The notes beneath the pieces are model-generated. The model did no database searches. It worked only from the letters and a program-made list of their open reading frames with translations, and had not been told where the DNA came from. DNA of 64,000 bases. It comes from Bdellovibrio sp. ArHS (lineage in GTDB: Bacteria; Bdellovibrionota; Bdellovibrionia; Bdellovibrionales; Bdellovibrionaceae). Position numbers and translations under genes: made by a program. Every line of letters begins with the position of its first letter. The first letter of the stretch is position 1. This document shows positions 1 through 8,855 of the stretch, piece by piece. The stretch is taken from positions 90,055 through 154,054 of the forward strand of contig NZ_JTEV01000013.1 in NCBI RefSeq assembly GCF_000786105.1. The letters run 5' to 3'.

Positions 1-1243
1 CTTCGTTGCCGGCTCTCATCAGTTGTCCCCAGTTTCCGTTGTACATCGCCTGCTGCTTTTTGATCAGCTGGCTGATTTGCGCATCAATCTCTGAAATGGT
101 TTTTTGCAGACCATCGATTTGCGCCTCGTTGATGTTAGCGGCTTTTTCAATTTTACGAGTCATCAAGTCCGTCAACTCGTCTTCCAAAGGCTCTTTCTTC
201 TTCATCAGAATTTCAATTTCCTGATTCAAAGGTTCAGCCTTTTTATTATTGTTCACTTCCTCATCGAGTTCTTCGATGACCATCGCTGTTCTCCAGTTAC
301 AGTCCTTTTTCAAGCGAAGGATGTCGCCATAGATATGGTCGCCGATATAAAGGATATCGTCTCCGGCAAGTTCCAGGTCAGCGGTGAACTTTTTGGCATT
401 CCCGCCCTGGTAAATCCCCGGCGTTAGCTTCCCTTCCATGTTGGTCATCGTGCCGTCTTCGGGATTTACACGAAGATACTTCTGACTTTCATAGAAGAAC
501 TTGGGCTTAGACGCAAAAGTGATCACGAACTCGAACAGATCCTGCCAGGATTTATGCTCTTTCAAAAACGGTTGAATCGCATAGTCGAGCAGAAGCTTCG
601 TGTAATGAAAGTCCGAGTTGGTCAGAACGAAGATTTTCTTTCCGTGACGGCGGAATTTTTCCAGTCCGGCAACAAGGGCCGGGTCTTTGATGATGTAGTG
701 ATCAAGATTCTTTTTTACGACATCTTTCAAAGAACCATCGCGATGAGCTTCGTCCAAAGCGTCCAGCACATCATCCGCGATTTGCGAGTATTCTGGATAC
801 TTGTTGGCCAAATCCGTGTCTTTCAGCTCAACAATTTGCGCGATCAAATTCGCCAAAGAGATCGAAAAAGATGTATCCACAGCCAAATAGTCCGAGTTGC
901 TTAAATCGATATAGGTGGATTTGTAAAGTTTTTGATGGCTTTTGAAATCCAAGGGTTTCAGGCCATGATAACTGGCGCGAATCGCGGTATAACGATTCAA
1001 CTTCAAAAGATTTCCCATCTTGCGGTCGATCACCAAGCCGCGGATCGCATAGTTGTAATCGAACGTCAGCTTTCGCAAAGTGTCCGGGTAGCCGCGCTTG
1101 ATCAGCTTTTCGATCATCGTGGTGTGAGAAAGGCGCTCGAAGTTTTCACTGTTATAACGAACCAATGTATGGTCCATATCGACGCCGATGTAACGAATCT
1201 TTTTCAGATTCAAAGTTCTATTAACAAATACTTTTCCTGGCAT
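1..1243 (-). CDS. HAD-family purine 5'-nucleotidase-like protein (3' end beyond window)
   Basis: Translated from the ATG at 1243, the product starts MPGKVFVNRT and soon shows the HAD motif I DMDHTLVRY (nucleophile and acid Asp), later FVLTNSDFHYT (motif II) and YIGDHIYGDI (motif IV, metal-binding Asp). This arrangement matches the cytosolic IMP/GMP-specific 5'-nucleotidase family (HAD-IG type), which dephosphorylates purine mononucleotides. The last part inside the window is a charged, probably coiled-coil stretch. About 414 codons are visible and the stop lies outside. The ATG follows the rhodanese stop by only 5 nt, so the two are co-transcribed leftward. Substrate preference is inferred from the family. 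Confidence 0.85.
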   Translation of the reverse strand, partial: MPGKVFVNRTLNLKKIRYIGVDMDHTLVRYNSENFERLSHTTMIEKLIKRGYPDTLRKLTFDYNYAIRGLVIDRKMGNLLKLNRYTAIRASYHGLKPLDFKSHQKLYKSTYIDLSNSDYLAVDTSFSISLANLIAQIVELKDTDLANKYPEYSQIADDVLDALDEAHRDGSLKDVVKKNLDHYIIKDPALVAGLEKFRRHGKKIFVLTNSDFHYTKLLLDYAIQPFLKEHKSWQDLFEFVITFASKPKFFYESQKYLRVNPEDGTMTNMEGKLTPGIYQGGNAKKFTADLELAGDDILYIGDHIYGDILRLKKDCNWRTAMVIEELDEEVNNNKKAEPLNQEIEILMKKKEPLEDELTDLMTRKIEKAANINEAQIDGLQKTISEIDAQISQLIKKQQAMYNGNWGQLMRAGNE

Positions 1244-1248
1244 ATTTT

Positions 1249-1614
1249 TTATCTTTCAACAGGCAATTGAAGGTGGTTCCAAAGCAGCATTCCACCTTGC
1301 ATATTATAAACGTGCGTGAGGCCATTCATTTTTGCAAAAGCTGTCGCTTGAGCGGAACGGCCGCCACTTCTGCAAATGAAGACCACGGTTTGGTCTTTGG
1401 GTAAATTTTCAAGCTGATCGGGGAGGGTGTTAAGAACTACAAGCTCGGCGCCGGGCACGTGTCCCAACTCGCCGACGAATTCTTCAGGTTGACGAACATC
1501 CACAAGCTTCACATCGGCCATCCGTTGCTGAAGTTCAGCCGGGGCGATGTCGTAGACTCCCTCATAATGAGGATTTTCAGTTTTTGATTCGAAGTTAACA
1601 AACTTCACTGTCAC
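1249..1614 (-). CDS. Single-domain rhodanese-like protein
   Basis: A rhodanese domain of about 121 residues with the active-site loop CRSGGRS, whose Cys carries the persulfide in sulfurtransferases of this fold. LVDVRQPEEF and the C-terminal GGMLLWN are typical of stand-alone rhodaneses. I place the start at the GTG at 1614: an AGGAGG at 1620-1625 sits 5 nt upstream. The frame stays open to an ATG at 1677, but that 21-residue extension lacks a ribosome site and is not rhodanese-like. The physiological sulfur donor and acceptor cannot be read from the sequence. It forms an operon with the 5'-nucleotidase. Confidence 0.85.
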   Translation of the reverse strand: MTVKFVNFESKTENPHYEGVYDIAPAELQQRMADVKLVDVRQPEEFVGELGHVPGAELVVLNTLPDQLENLPKDQTVVFICRSGGRSAQATAFAKMNGLTHVYNMQGGMLLWNHLQLPVER

Positions 1615-1723
1615 AGATTCCTCCTGCGTCACAGCCAAGATTCTTACCATAGCAGGCCTTGCTTTGAAATGCAGCAAAGAGAGGCCCTTTTATTGGGGTG
1701 CAGCAGACCGTAGAGGGTCCTGT

Positions 1724-3712
1724 TTACCAGATTTGCACCCGCTCCTGAGGCTGTAAAGTCATTTTATCGCCCGGCTTACATTGGAAGGTTTCCGCGAAAG
1801 CAGGCTGGTGTTTGACCTGTTCGTTAATGCGAGCCCACCCTGCGGAATGCGGATCGGTCTTGCGCATCAGCTTGTCGAAATCCGGGCGAATCACCGTGCA
1901 CCAAAGTCGGCCATAGGCGATGAAAAAATCTTTTTTATCTTTTTCAGTTCCTTGGCCTTTTGGGAATGCGGCATTGTAGGCAAACGTTAAGCCGACAAGA
2001 TCGGCGACATTTTCTCCAAGAGTCAGCTTGCCATCATGACCGATTTGGTTGAACTGATCGATCATTTTTTGTCCGCGCAAGTTGAACTCCATAATGTCTT
2101 TGGTCGTCATCCACTGGCGCAGGCGTCCCTGAGAATCATATCTGGAGCCGCTGTCATCAATGCTGTGGCCGAGCTCGTGTCCCATAACCGCGCCCACGGC
2201 CCCCAGATTTTCAATCACCGATCCGTCTTTATCATAGAAGGGGTATTGAAGTATGCCGATGGGAAGAACGAACTTGTTTTCGTTACTGCTGTAGTAGGCA
2301 TTCACAGTTAAAGGCCCCATACCCCAGGCATCCTGGTTGGCGGGCTCGCGCAGCTCGGTCATGTTCTTTTCCCAACGAGCTTCGCTATACGTGTGCATGT
2401 TTTGCACGTAGTTTGTTTTTGAATATTTACGCAGAGGAATGAAGTCCCACTCTTTGTCGGTATGAGGTTTTACAAGTTGCAAGCGGGCCGTTTTAATCTT
2501 TGCAATAGCCTCTTTTTTTCCTTCTTTCGAAAGCCATTTGTTGGCCTCTAGACCATCCAGAATACTTTGCCGGATGCGGGCACCGACTTCGTGGACTTTG
2601 CTTTCGTCAAATTGGGGGAAGACCTTATCAACGAGGGCTGCATCGATCTCTTTCATGAAGTAGTTGCTGGCTGTGGTTGTACATCGTTCTTGGCGATCGG
2701 GACGCTTTTCAGGTCCGCCGAAGAATTTCTTTTCAAAATCAAATCCGGCTTTAAAAAACTTCGGATAACCATCATCCATTTGATCGCTTAAAGCTTTATA
2801 CAGGTAAATATCCTTCCAAACTTGCAGGGGCTGTTTTTCAAGTTGAACATTGATAAAATCCAATGCCTCGGGAATGGGCGTATTGACAAGCACTGCCGGG
2901 GGAGTTTTCTCAAACAGAGGTTGTAGATAAAGCTGCGGATATTTTTTTATAAGATCCGCCTGCGTACTTACCCGTTTTTCGCTCCAACGTTGGTGGCGTA
3001 CGGCTGTGACCGGATAGGTTTTGATAAACTCTTTTTCGAAGTCGACCATCGCTTTGGCGCGGGACAGAGCTTCTGTTTTTTTGATCTGCGGTTCAATGTT
3101 CTGAAGGAACAGGGCCAACAAAGATTCATATTCTTTCAGAAGTTCTGGTTGTTCGTAATATTTATGATCCGGCAAAAGCATGAAGTTTGCGTAAAGCATC
3201 GCATCCATCTTTTTCGGATCATCTAAGTTCGGAGACGCCCACAAAAAGACCATATTGCCAAAGCCCTTTGGTAAATTTGCATGCGAATAGCGAAGCAATT
3301 CTTGGGCTGTTTTAATCTGACTGATCTCTTGGACCATACGAGCCACTTCCGCCTTCTCGGCTTTGCTTTTCGCCGACGTATCCATGCAGGACATGTAGAC
3401 GTCGCGCACTTGCTCACTGCGCTCATCCATATTTTTTTGTTTGGGCAGATCTTTCATAAATTTCTTTTTGATCTCTAAAAGTCTTTCGCGCGAGTCATTA
3501 AAGGCAAAGGTATGGCTGCGTCGGTCCGGTCGCAATTTGAATGAATTCTCGGCCTTGTCGCAAACGTATTTGTGAAAGTCATCACAAGGGTTGATCTCGG
3601 AACTTAACGGGAAGGTTCTTTTGTCTGGAATCTTCGCGGAAGGTGCGACAGTTTTCACGGATTGAGCTTGGGCAGAGAGAGCAAGGGTTGAAGCCAAGAG
3701 GAGTTTGAGCAT
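1724..3712 (-). CDS. Secreted M13-family (neprilysin/PepO-like) zinc metallopeptidase
   Basis: A 662-residue protein with an N-terminal signal peptide (about residues 1-17, ending AQAQS) and the full M13 layout. The zinc motif is HELGH (in GAVMGHELGHSIDD), the third ligand lies in GENVADLVG, and NAYY (in VNAYYSSNENKF) is the conserved substrate-binding segment. It ends in W, as most M13 enzymes do, although the usual C-terminal Cys-x-x-Trp is ERVQIW here. Expected to cleave peptides up to a few kDa in the periplasm or outside the cell. A GGGA precedes the ATG by 9 nt. It is transcribed divergently from the lipoprotein at 3872. Confidence 0.92.
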   Translation of the reverse strand: MLKLLLASTLALSAQAQSVKTVAPSAKIPDKRTFPLSSEINPCDDFHKYVCDKAENSFKLRPDRRSHTFAFNDSRERLLEIKKKFMKDLPKQKNMDERSEQVRDVYMSCMDTSAKSKAEKAEVARMVQEISQIKTAQELLRYSHANLPKGFGNMVFLWASPNLDDPKKMDAMLYANFMLLPDHKYYEQPELLKEYESLLALFLQNIEPQIKKTEALSRAKAMVDFEKEFIKTYPVTAVRHQRWSEKRVSTQADLIKKYPQLYLQPLFEKTPPAVLVNTPIPEALDFINVQLEKQPLQVWKDIYLYKALSDQMDDGYPKFFKAGFDFEKKFFGGPEKRPDRQERCTTTASNYFMKEIDAALVDKVFPQFDESKVHEVGARIRQSILDGLEANKWLSKEGKKEAIAKIKTARLQLVKPHTDKEWDFIPLRKYSKTNYVQNMHTYSEARWEKNMTELREPANQDAWGMGPLTVNAYYSSNENKFVLPIGILQYPFYDKDGSVIENLGAVGAVMGHELGHSIDDSGSRYDSQGRLRQWMTTKDIMEFNLRGQKMIDQFNQIGHDGKLTLGENVADLVGLTFAYNAAFPKGQGTEKDKKDFFIAYGRLWCTVIRPDFDKLMRKTDPHSAGWARINEQVKHQPAFAETFQCKPGDKMTLQPQERVQIW

Positions 3713-3871
3713 GTAAGAATTCCCACGGTTAGAATATTAGTCGTTTGTAAATCGTAAACCCGGCCAAAATCATTTAAAAGGGCTTCGGGACCATGGACGA
3801 GGGCGTTATGGCATTGTTATCAATTTTACTTCAGTGAGAACTCGCGGTAATCGAAGAAAAGGGGGAATCCG

Positions 3872-4387
3872 ATGAAAAAATTTGTTTTGCTTTTAGTCGC
3901 CACAATGGCTTTGACGGCTTGTAAGACAGTCAAAATTGAAAATGGTGAAGTGCCGGACGAATATTTGGCGCGTGCGAAAAAGGTGGAAGGGGTTTATCAG
4001 GGGTCTTTTGAGGGACGCCGTGGGGAGCTGACAATTGCCTTTCAGGGGAACAGACCCGTTCTTTCTTATAAAGATGCTCGTGGTGACAGCTTCGTGATGC
4101 CACAGTGTCAGTCCTCTGTGAATGATTTAAAATGGGCTTATGTCACACGTAAAGGCGCTGTGGAGTCCGTAGGGTTCTACTTTGATCCAGGCGTTTGTTA
4201 TATGGATGGACGCGAGGTTGTCTTAAGTTTCAGCGATGACTACAACACCATCCGTGTTAGCATCCTGGACCGCCGTTATTTCGATCGTCGTTGCCGCTGG
4301 GAAGTGACGGACCCTCGTTATGGCCCACGCGAAATCTGCGAGGTCACGCAACGTGATGTGACTTTGAACGGTAAATTCTCTCGTTAA
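3872..4387 (+). CDS. Predicted lipoprotein of unknown function
   Basis: A 171-residue protein whose first 16 residues form a lipoprotein signal peptide ending in the lipobox LTAC (Cys17). The mature part is rich in Arg, Tyr and Asp and has four further cysteines (in PQCQS, GVCYM, RRCRW and REICE) that could form periplasmic disulfides. I recognise no family. The ribosome site AAGGGGGAA lies just before the ATG. It is followed 9 nt after its stop by a strong hairpin (4397-4427), so it is probably a single-gene transcript. Confidence 0.8.
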   Translation: MKKFVLLLVATMALTACKTVKIENGEVPDEYLARAKKVEGVYQGSFEGRRGELTIAFQGNRPVLSYKDARGDSFVMPQCQSSVNDLKWAYVTRKGAVESVGFYFDPGVCYMDGREVVLSFSDDYNTIRVSILDRRYFDRRCRWEVTDPRYGPREICEVTQRDVTLNGKFSR

Positions 4388-4396
4388 GCTGTTGAA

Positions 4397-4427
4397 GGAA
4401 CGATCATGGCTATGGCATGATCGTTCC
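4397..4427 (+). terminator. Perfect 12-bp hairpin between lipoprotein and helicase genes
   Basis: GGAACGATCATG and CATGATCGTTCC pair perfectly around a 7-nt loop (GCTATGG). It begins 9 nt after the lipoprotein stop and ends 4 nt before the ATG at 4432. No U-tract follows, so intrinsic termination is possible but unproven. In an mRNA reading into the helicase it would sit right against the initiation region. Confidence 0.55.
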
Positions 4428-4431
4428 ATTC

Positions 4432-5670
4432 ATGTCTAAAACTCCTGTCGATCTTTCTTTAGAACAATCGAGTGCCTTGGAACTACTTCGTTCTGGCGAG
4501 AACGTTTTTCTGACGGGCGGAGCCGGTAGTGGCAAAAGTTTTCTTATTCGCCACTTCATGAAAGAACTCGATCCCAAAGAAATGCCCATCTTAGCAAGTA
4601 CCGGAGCTGCCGCTGTCCTTTTGGGGGGCAGAACATTTCATAGTTTCTTTGGCTTGGGTATCATGGAGGGCGGCCCTGATGCCACCTACAATCGGGCGGC
4701 TAAAGACACAAAACTGATGGCAAGACTGCGAAAAGTGGAAGGTGTGATTATCGACGAGATTTCGATGATTCCCGGGCAGGCCCTGATGATCGCAGAAGCC
4801 CTTTCGCAAAGAGCCCGCGAATCAAAACTTCCTTGGGGTGGTTTGCGTATTATCTCCGTTGGCGACTTTGCGCAATTGCCTCCGGTTACTCAAACGGGAC
4901 AGCGCGATTGGTGTTTTTTAAATGCCGTCTGGCAACAAAGCGGTTTTCAAAACGTTAAACTTTCACACAACCAACGAGTCTCGGATAATTTATTTTTGGA
5001 TATTCTGAGCGATGTTCGTCATGGTCTGACCACCGAACGAGTTCGTGATTTTTTAAACGAGCACCTTCAGGATCACGACGAAGATCATCCCGGAACACGT
5101 CTTTTTCCTCGCAAGATCGCGGCGGATAACTTTAATCAGAAGAAATTAAAAGAGCTGGATGAAGAGGAAATCACCATTGATTCGATTTACTTTGGTTCAG
5201 AAAAGCATGTCGAAATCCTGCAAAAATCAGCGCCAGTGCCTTTGAAGTTAGTGTTGAAACTGGGATGCCGGGTGATGTTTTTGCAAAACGATCCACAAAA
5301 GCGTTGGGTGAATGGCACAAGGGGCGTGGTTACGGATATCACCGCAGACAAAGTCACTGTTAAAAAGGATGGCGGGCGAGAAGTGCAGGTTGAGAAAACC
5401 TCTTTCGCGATTCAGGATGCGGAAGGAAATATCATGGCCCAAGTTGTTCAGTTTCCTCTGACTTTGGCTTACGCCACGACGATTCATAAAAGCCAAGGGG
5501 CGACGCTAGATGATCTATGGTGTGACTTAAGTTCCCTTTGGGAGCCAGGGCATGCGTATGTGGCGCTCAGTCGTTTGCGATCGGCAGAAGGCTTGCATCT
5601 TATCGGGTGGAATCCCCGATCTATTATTGTCGACCCTAAAGTCCTCGATTTTTACAGTCGTTTAGGTTGA
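4432..5670 (+). CDS. PIF1/RecD-like superfamily 1 DNA helicase
   Basis: An ATP-dependent helicase of about 412 residues. Walker A is GGAGSGKSFL near residue 30, Walker B is GVIIDEISMI, motif III follows as VGDFAQLPPV, and the C-terminal UvrD_C_2-type block contains TLAYATTIHKSQGATL and YVALSRLRS. The order and short length match bacterial PIF1-like or RecD2-like SF1B helicases, which unwind DNA 5'-3' and resolve unusual structures. I chose the ATG at 4432 (MSKTPVD). The ATG at 4417 lies inside the preceding hairpin and has no better ribosome site; neither start has a clear Shine-Dalgarno sequence. The biological role is inferred from the family. Confidence 0.85.
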   Translation: MSKTPVDLSLEQSSALELLRSGENVFLTGGAGSGKSFLIRHFMKELDPKEMPILASTGAAAVLLGGRTFHSFFGLGIMEGGPDATYNRAAKDTKLMARLRKVEGVIIDEISMIPGQALMIAEALSQRARESKLPWGGLRIISVGDFAQLPPVTQTGQRDWCFLNAVWQQSGFQNVKLSHNQRVSDNLFLDILSDVRHGLTTERVRDFLNEHLQDHDEDHPGTRLFPRKIAADNFNQKKLKELDEEEITIDSIYFGSEKHVEILQKSAPVPLKLVLKLGCRVMFLQNDPQKRWVNGTRGVVTDITADKVTVKKDGGREVQVEKTSFAIQDAEGNIMAQVVQFPLTLAYATTIHKSQGATLDDLWCDLSSLWEPGHAYVALSRLRSAEGLHLIGWNPRSIIVDPKVLDFYSRLG

Positions 5671-5735
5671 GGGCAAGACGGCTCTTGCGATCGTTTAAGG
5701 TATTGATTTTATTAAACTTCTTCTTGCTTGAAATC

Positions 5736-5751
5736 AGCCCTAAAGAGGGCT
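5736..5751 (+). other. Leader hairpin upstream of hpd
   Basis: AGCCCT and AGGGCT pair perfectly across a 4-nt loop (AAAG). The hairpin ends 25 nt before the hpd start and before its AGGAGG site. A loose T-run (CTTTTT) begins 8 nt later, so it could be a weak terminator or a 5' UTR stabiliser. Confidence 0.35.
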
Positions 5752-5776
5752 ACTGTCAGCTTTTTAGGAGGAAGCT

Positions 5777-6832
5777 ATGGCTCAAATTACAGAGCAAAAT
5801 CCAATCGGTCTTGATGGCGTGGATTTCATCGAATATTCAGGTCCCGACGCACACTATTTCGAAACTATTTTTAAGCGTTACGCCTTTAAAGAGGTGGGAC
5901 AGGTTCATGGCAAAAACATCCGCTTATTCCGCCAGGGCGACATCAACTATATCTTGAATTGTGAACCTCAAACCTTTGCGACAGACTTTGCAAAAATGCA
6001 CGGTCCCTCTATTTGTGCGACAGGATTCCGTGTCAAGGACGCTGAACATGCGTTTAAGACGGCTGTGGCTCGTGGAGGTCGTCCTTATGAAGGTAATGAT
6101 CACCAAAAAGGCGCGACACCTTTTCCCGCTATTTACGGTATTGGTGACTCATTGATTTACTTCATTGACGAAAAAAATCATAACAAGCTTTACAACGAAA
6201 TTTTCCAGGTTAAACCCGAAGATAAAGCTCCTCAAGGTGTTGGCTTTACCGTGATCGATCATTTCACCAACAATGTTCCCAAAGGTGAAATGGACAAGTG
6301 GTGTGATTTTTACACGAAGGTTTTGGCTTTCCGTGAAGCTCGCTACTTTGATATTCGTGGTGCAAAAACAGGTCTGCTTTCTAAGGTGATGCGTTCTCCA
6401 TGTGGAAAGTTCTCGGTGCCTATTAATGAGCCCACAGAGACGAAGTCACAGATCCAGGAGTATTTGGATGAATACAAAGGCTCTGGCATTCAGCACGTTG
6501 CTTTGTTGACGACTGACATTATTGGTACGCTGGAAAACTTGAAAAACAGCGAAATCCAATTCTTAACTCCTCCTCCTCACTCATATTATGAGATGCTGCC
6601 GACACGTGTTCCGAATGTGACGGAAGATTTAAATCGTCTTGAGAAAAATGCTATTCTTGTGGATGGAGACGAGAAGGGTTATTTGCTGCAAATCTTCACG
6701 AAGAATACTTTCGGCCCGATTTTCTATGAAGTGATTGAGCGCAAAGGTCATGACGGTTTCGGAGATGGCAACTTCCAGGCTTTGTTTGATGCGATTGAGC
6801 GCGATCAGCGTGAACGTGGATATTTAACGTAG
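5777..6832 (+). CDS. hpd: 4-hydroxyphenylpyruvate dioxygenase
   Basis: A 351-residue Fe(II)-dependent dioxygenase that converts 4-hydroxyphenylpyruvate to homogentisate in tyrosine breakdown. It has the two vicinal-oxygen-chelate halves. The iron ligands fall in VIDHFTNNV (His), IQHVALLTTD (His) and IFYEVIERKG (Glu), and the C-terminal signature GFGDGNFQALFDAIE is typical of HPPD. Length matches the family. An AGGAGG precedes the ATG by 5 nt. The leftward aromatic amino acid hydroxylase at 9653-11395 would supply tyrosine. Homogentisate dioxygenase is not in this window. Confidence 0.95.
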   Translation: MAQITEQNPIGLDGVDFIEYSGPDAHYFETIFKRYAFKEVGQVHGKNIRLFRQGDINYILNCEPQTFATDFAKMHGPSICATGFRVKDAEHAFKTAVARGGRPYEGNDHQKGATPFPAIYGIGDSLIYFIDEKNHNKLYNEIFQVKPEDKAPQGVGFTVIDHFTNNVPKGEMDKWCDFYTKVLAFREARYFDIRGAKTGLLSKVMRSPCGKFSVPINEPTETKSQIQEYLDEYKGSGIQHVALLTTDIIGTLENLKNSEIQFLTPPPHSYYEMLPTRVPNVTEDLNRLEKNAILVDGDEKGYLLQIFTKNTFGPIFYEVIERKGHDGFGDGNFQALFDAIERDQRERGYLT

Positions 6833-6841
6833 TCAGGATCT

Positions 6842-8029
6842 ATGGAACTAATGAAGCCCCTTTCTATTCCTTCTCAGGGAACCAAGCTTTCGTCTGAACA
6901 AGCCATGAGGCTTGCCATCAGTGAGGCCTACAAAGGGGCCACTCGTGTGAGTCCGAATCCTTTGGTGGGGGCCGTGGTTCTAGATGCTCAAGGTGGATTT
7001 ATTTCCTGTGGGCACCACGAATTTTACGGCGGCCCTCATGCGGAAGTGAACGCACTTAAAAATCTTTCTCCAGAAAATCTTAAAGATGCTCATGTCTTTG
7101 TCACTCTTGAGCCCTGCGCCCACGAAGGGAAAACGCCTTCATGCGCAAAGATGATGGCCCGACTTCCGCTAAAAAAAGTGACCTTTGGATTGATCGATCC
7201 GAATCCTTTGGTGGCGGGGCAAGGCGCTGCCATCCTGGAAGCCGCCGGCATTGAGGCGGAGGTTTTTCACTCGGCCAATCCCACAGAAGAGCAGGAAATC
7301 AAAACATTGCTTGAAGAAGTGTGCGAGGCTTTTCTGTGGAACTTTAGACAGAAAAAAATATTTGTCGCTTTGAAGATGGCTTCCAGCCTGGATGGTCAAG
7401 TGGCTTTGAAATCCGGAGAAAGTCAGTGGATCACCGGCCCGCAGTCGCGTGAATATGTTCATTATCTGCGCGCTTGTTATGATGCGATTCTTGTTGGTAA
7501 GGGAACCATTGATTTTGACAATCCTTCTTTGAACATTCGCCATCCGAAAATCTCGAAGGATAACAAGATTGTTGTCGTCGATGGCGAAGGTGAACTTCTT
7601 TATCGTTATGACGATTTAAAACTTTCTGCAGTTCACTCCTCGGAAAACGTTTTCTGGTGTGTGGCTGAAGAAGCGCGGGAACGCGTGGAAAAAACTCTGC
7701 AGAATTTAAAGGCGAGTCCTCGAATTGTTTATGTAAAAACAAATGTCGGGGGCGATCTCAATTTGGAAGCCTTGTTAGCTCAGCTTTACACCCAAGGCTT
7801 AAGATCCGTGATGGTCGAAGGGGGCGCTTTAACGGCGAGTTCTTTCATCAGCGCGGGACTGGTGAACCGCCTTTATATGTTTCAAGCTCCCATCATTATG
7901 GGTTCTGGGGGAGCCCGATCGTGGACCGAGACAGTGCGCATTTCTGAAATGAAAAATAAAATTCACATTAAAAACCCTCGTTACCTGACTTTTGGAAACG
8001 ACTTTATGATTACAGGGACTTTGTCATGA
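6842..8029 (+). CDS. ribD: Bifunctional riboflavin biosynthesis deaminase/reductase RibD
   Basis: A 395-residue two-domain enzyme for steps 2 and 3 of riboflavin synthesis. The N-terminal cytidine-deaminase-type domain holds the zinc site HAE (residues 66-68) and PCAHEGKTPSC (Cys92, Cys101). The C-terminal reductase domain begins near residue 165 (VALKMASSLDGQVAL) and contains VEGGALTASSF. It starts 9 nt after hpd; an AGGA sits only 3 nt from the ATG at 6842, so the second ATG (6851) is an alternative. It overlaps the next gene by 4 nt (ATGA). No other rib genes lie nearby. Confidence 0.93.
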   Translation: MELMKPLSIPSQGTKLSSEQAMRLAISEAYKGATRVSPNPLVGAVVLDAQGGFISCGHHEFYGGPHAEVNALKNLSPENLKDAHVFVTLEPCAHEGKTPSCAKMMARLPLKKVTFGLIDPNPLVAGQGAAILEAAGIEAEVFHSANPTEEQEIKTLLEEVCEAFLWNFRQKKIFVALKMASSLDGQVALKSGESQWITGPQSREYVHYLRACYDAILVGKGTIDFDNPSLNIRHPKISKDNKIVVVDGEGELLYRYDDLKLSAVHSSENVFWCVAEEARERVEKTLQNLKASPRIVYVKTNVGGDLNLEALLAQLYTQGLRSVMVEGGALTASSFISAGLVNRLYMFQAPIIMGSGGARSWTETVRISEMKNKIHIKNPRYLTFGNDFMITGTLS

Positions 8030-8400
8030 CAACAGATTCGATGACCCAAAATTATCGCTGGGTCCGCGCTAGCGATGGAGCTTTGGCGGGCGTATGTAAA
8101 GGTTTGGGCACAGCCTTAGGTATTGAAACTTGGATTGTGCGCGTCATTTGGCTGATTGCAATATTGTGGTTTGGGACTGGAATCCTGCTTTATTTGATCC
8201 TGGCTACTTGTTTGCCCCGCGTCGACAAGCTAGACCATGCTCTAGATGGCAAGCTTCTTGGCGTCTGTGCTAGAATAGCTAAGAGATACCGTATCGAAGT
8301 CGGGTTGGTCAGAACAGGTTTTGTTTTCCTATCTTTGGTGACTTTCGGTGTGGCGATCTTGGGTTACGGGCTTTGTTACTTTCTTATTCCGAAGGCCTGA
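8026..8400 (+). CDS. Tandem PspC-domain membrane protein
   Basis: A 124-residue protein made of two PspC-like units: residues about 10-67 (GALAGVCKGLGTALGIE, then a hydrophobic helix) and 70-124 (GKLLGVCARIAKRYRIE, then a second helix). PspC domains are small inner-membrane modules linked to envelope stress in the Psp system. Two copies in one short polypeptide suggest an internal duplication that has diverged. It overlaps ribD by 4 nt, implying coupled translation, although the functional link is unclear. ATG 8026 and ATG 8041 are both possible starts. Confidence 0.8.
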   Translation: MTTDSMTQNYRWVRASDGALAGVCKGLGTALGIETWIVRVIWLIAILWFGTGILLYLILATCLPRVDKLDHALDGKLLGVCARIAKRYRIEVGLVRTGFVFLSLVTFGVAILGYGLCYFLIPKA

Positions 8401-8443
8401 ACCGGTAAGTCGCCTTTTAGGGCGCAGGAGTATTTAATTATAT

Positions 8444-8851
8444 ATGGGTGATGACAGTAGTAGGTCGATCGTAAAAGCCCTCAAAAACGAATGGTCTCTT
8501 TTCTGGGAAGCTTTCCAAGGGGATGAGACCCAATCTGAAGATTCTTTTAAAAATGGTAAATTGGAAGTCCTGACTCTGGAACAGATTCAGGAAATCACGA
8601 AGGCGTTGGTTGAAGATCGCAAAAAGTTGAATCAAAGAATGGAAACGGTTTCCAAAGAAATTGATTTAAACTCTGCGAAGCTTGAAAGCCTGCGTTTGGT
8701 GGGTGCCGAGGATACCGAGACAGTATCCCGAATTAATGAACTGACTGACTTGGGTCACAACATGACCACAGCCATGGTGAAGCTTGATCAGAAGCTGCGT
8801 GCGATTCGCGAACAAGAGGATCGCCTGCAAGATGACGTCATGACCTCATGA
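8444..8851 (+). CDS. Soluble coiled-coil protein of unknown function
   Basis: A 135-residue, highly charged protein without signal peptide or membrane segment. Residues about 40-130 are predicted by eye to be helical with heptad-like hydrophobic spacing (EQIQEITKALVEDRKKLNQR). I recognise no family. An AGGAG lies 13 nt before the ATG, longer than usual, so an in-frame alternative start is possible. Its last codons and stop lie inside a palindrome (8834-8855) that also serves the convergent trmJ gene. Confidence 0.65.
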   Translation: MGDDSSRSIVKALKNEWSLFWEAFQGDETQSEDSFKNGKLEVLTLEQIQEITKALVEDRKKLNQRMETVSKEIDLNSAKLESLRLVGAEDTETVSRINELTDLGHNMTTAMVKLDQKLRAIREQEDRLQDDVMTS

Positions 8852-8855
8852 CGTC
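8834..8855. terminator. Perfect palindrome at a convergent gene junction
   Basis: GACGTCATGA and TCATGACGTC form a 10-bp perfect inverted repeat with only CC between the arms. It contains the stop of the coiled-coil gene (TGA 8849-8851) and abuts the stop of trmJ (TAA, complement of 8856-8858). The position between two convergent genes suggests a bidirectional terminator. It lacks a U-tract on both sides. Confidence 0.55.
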
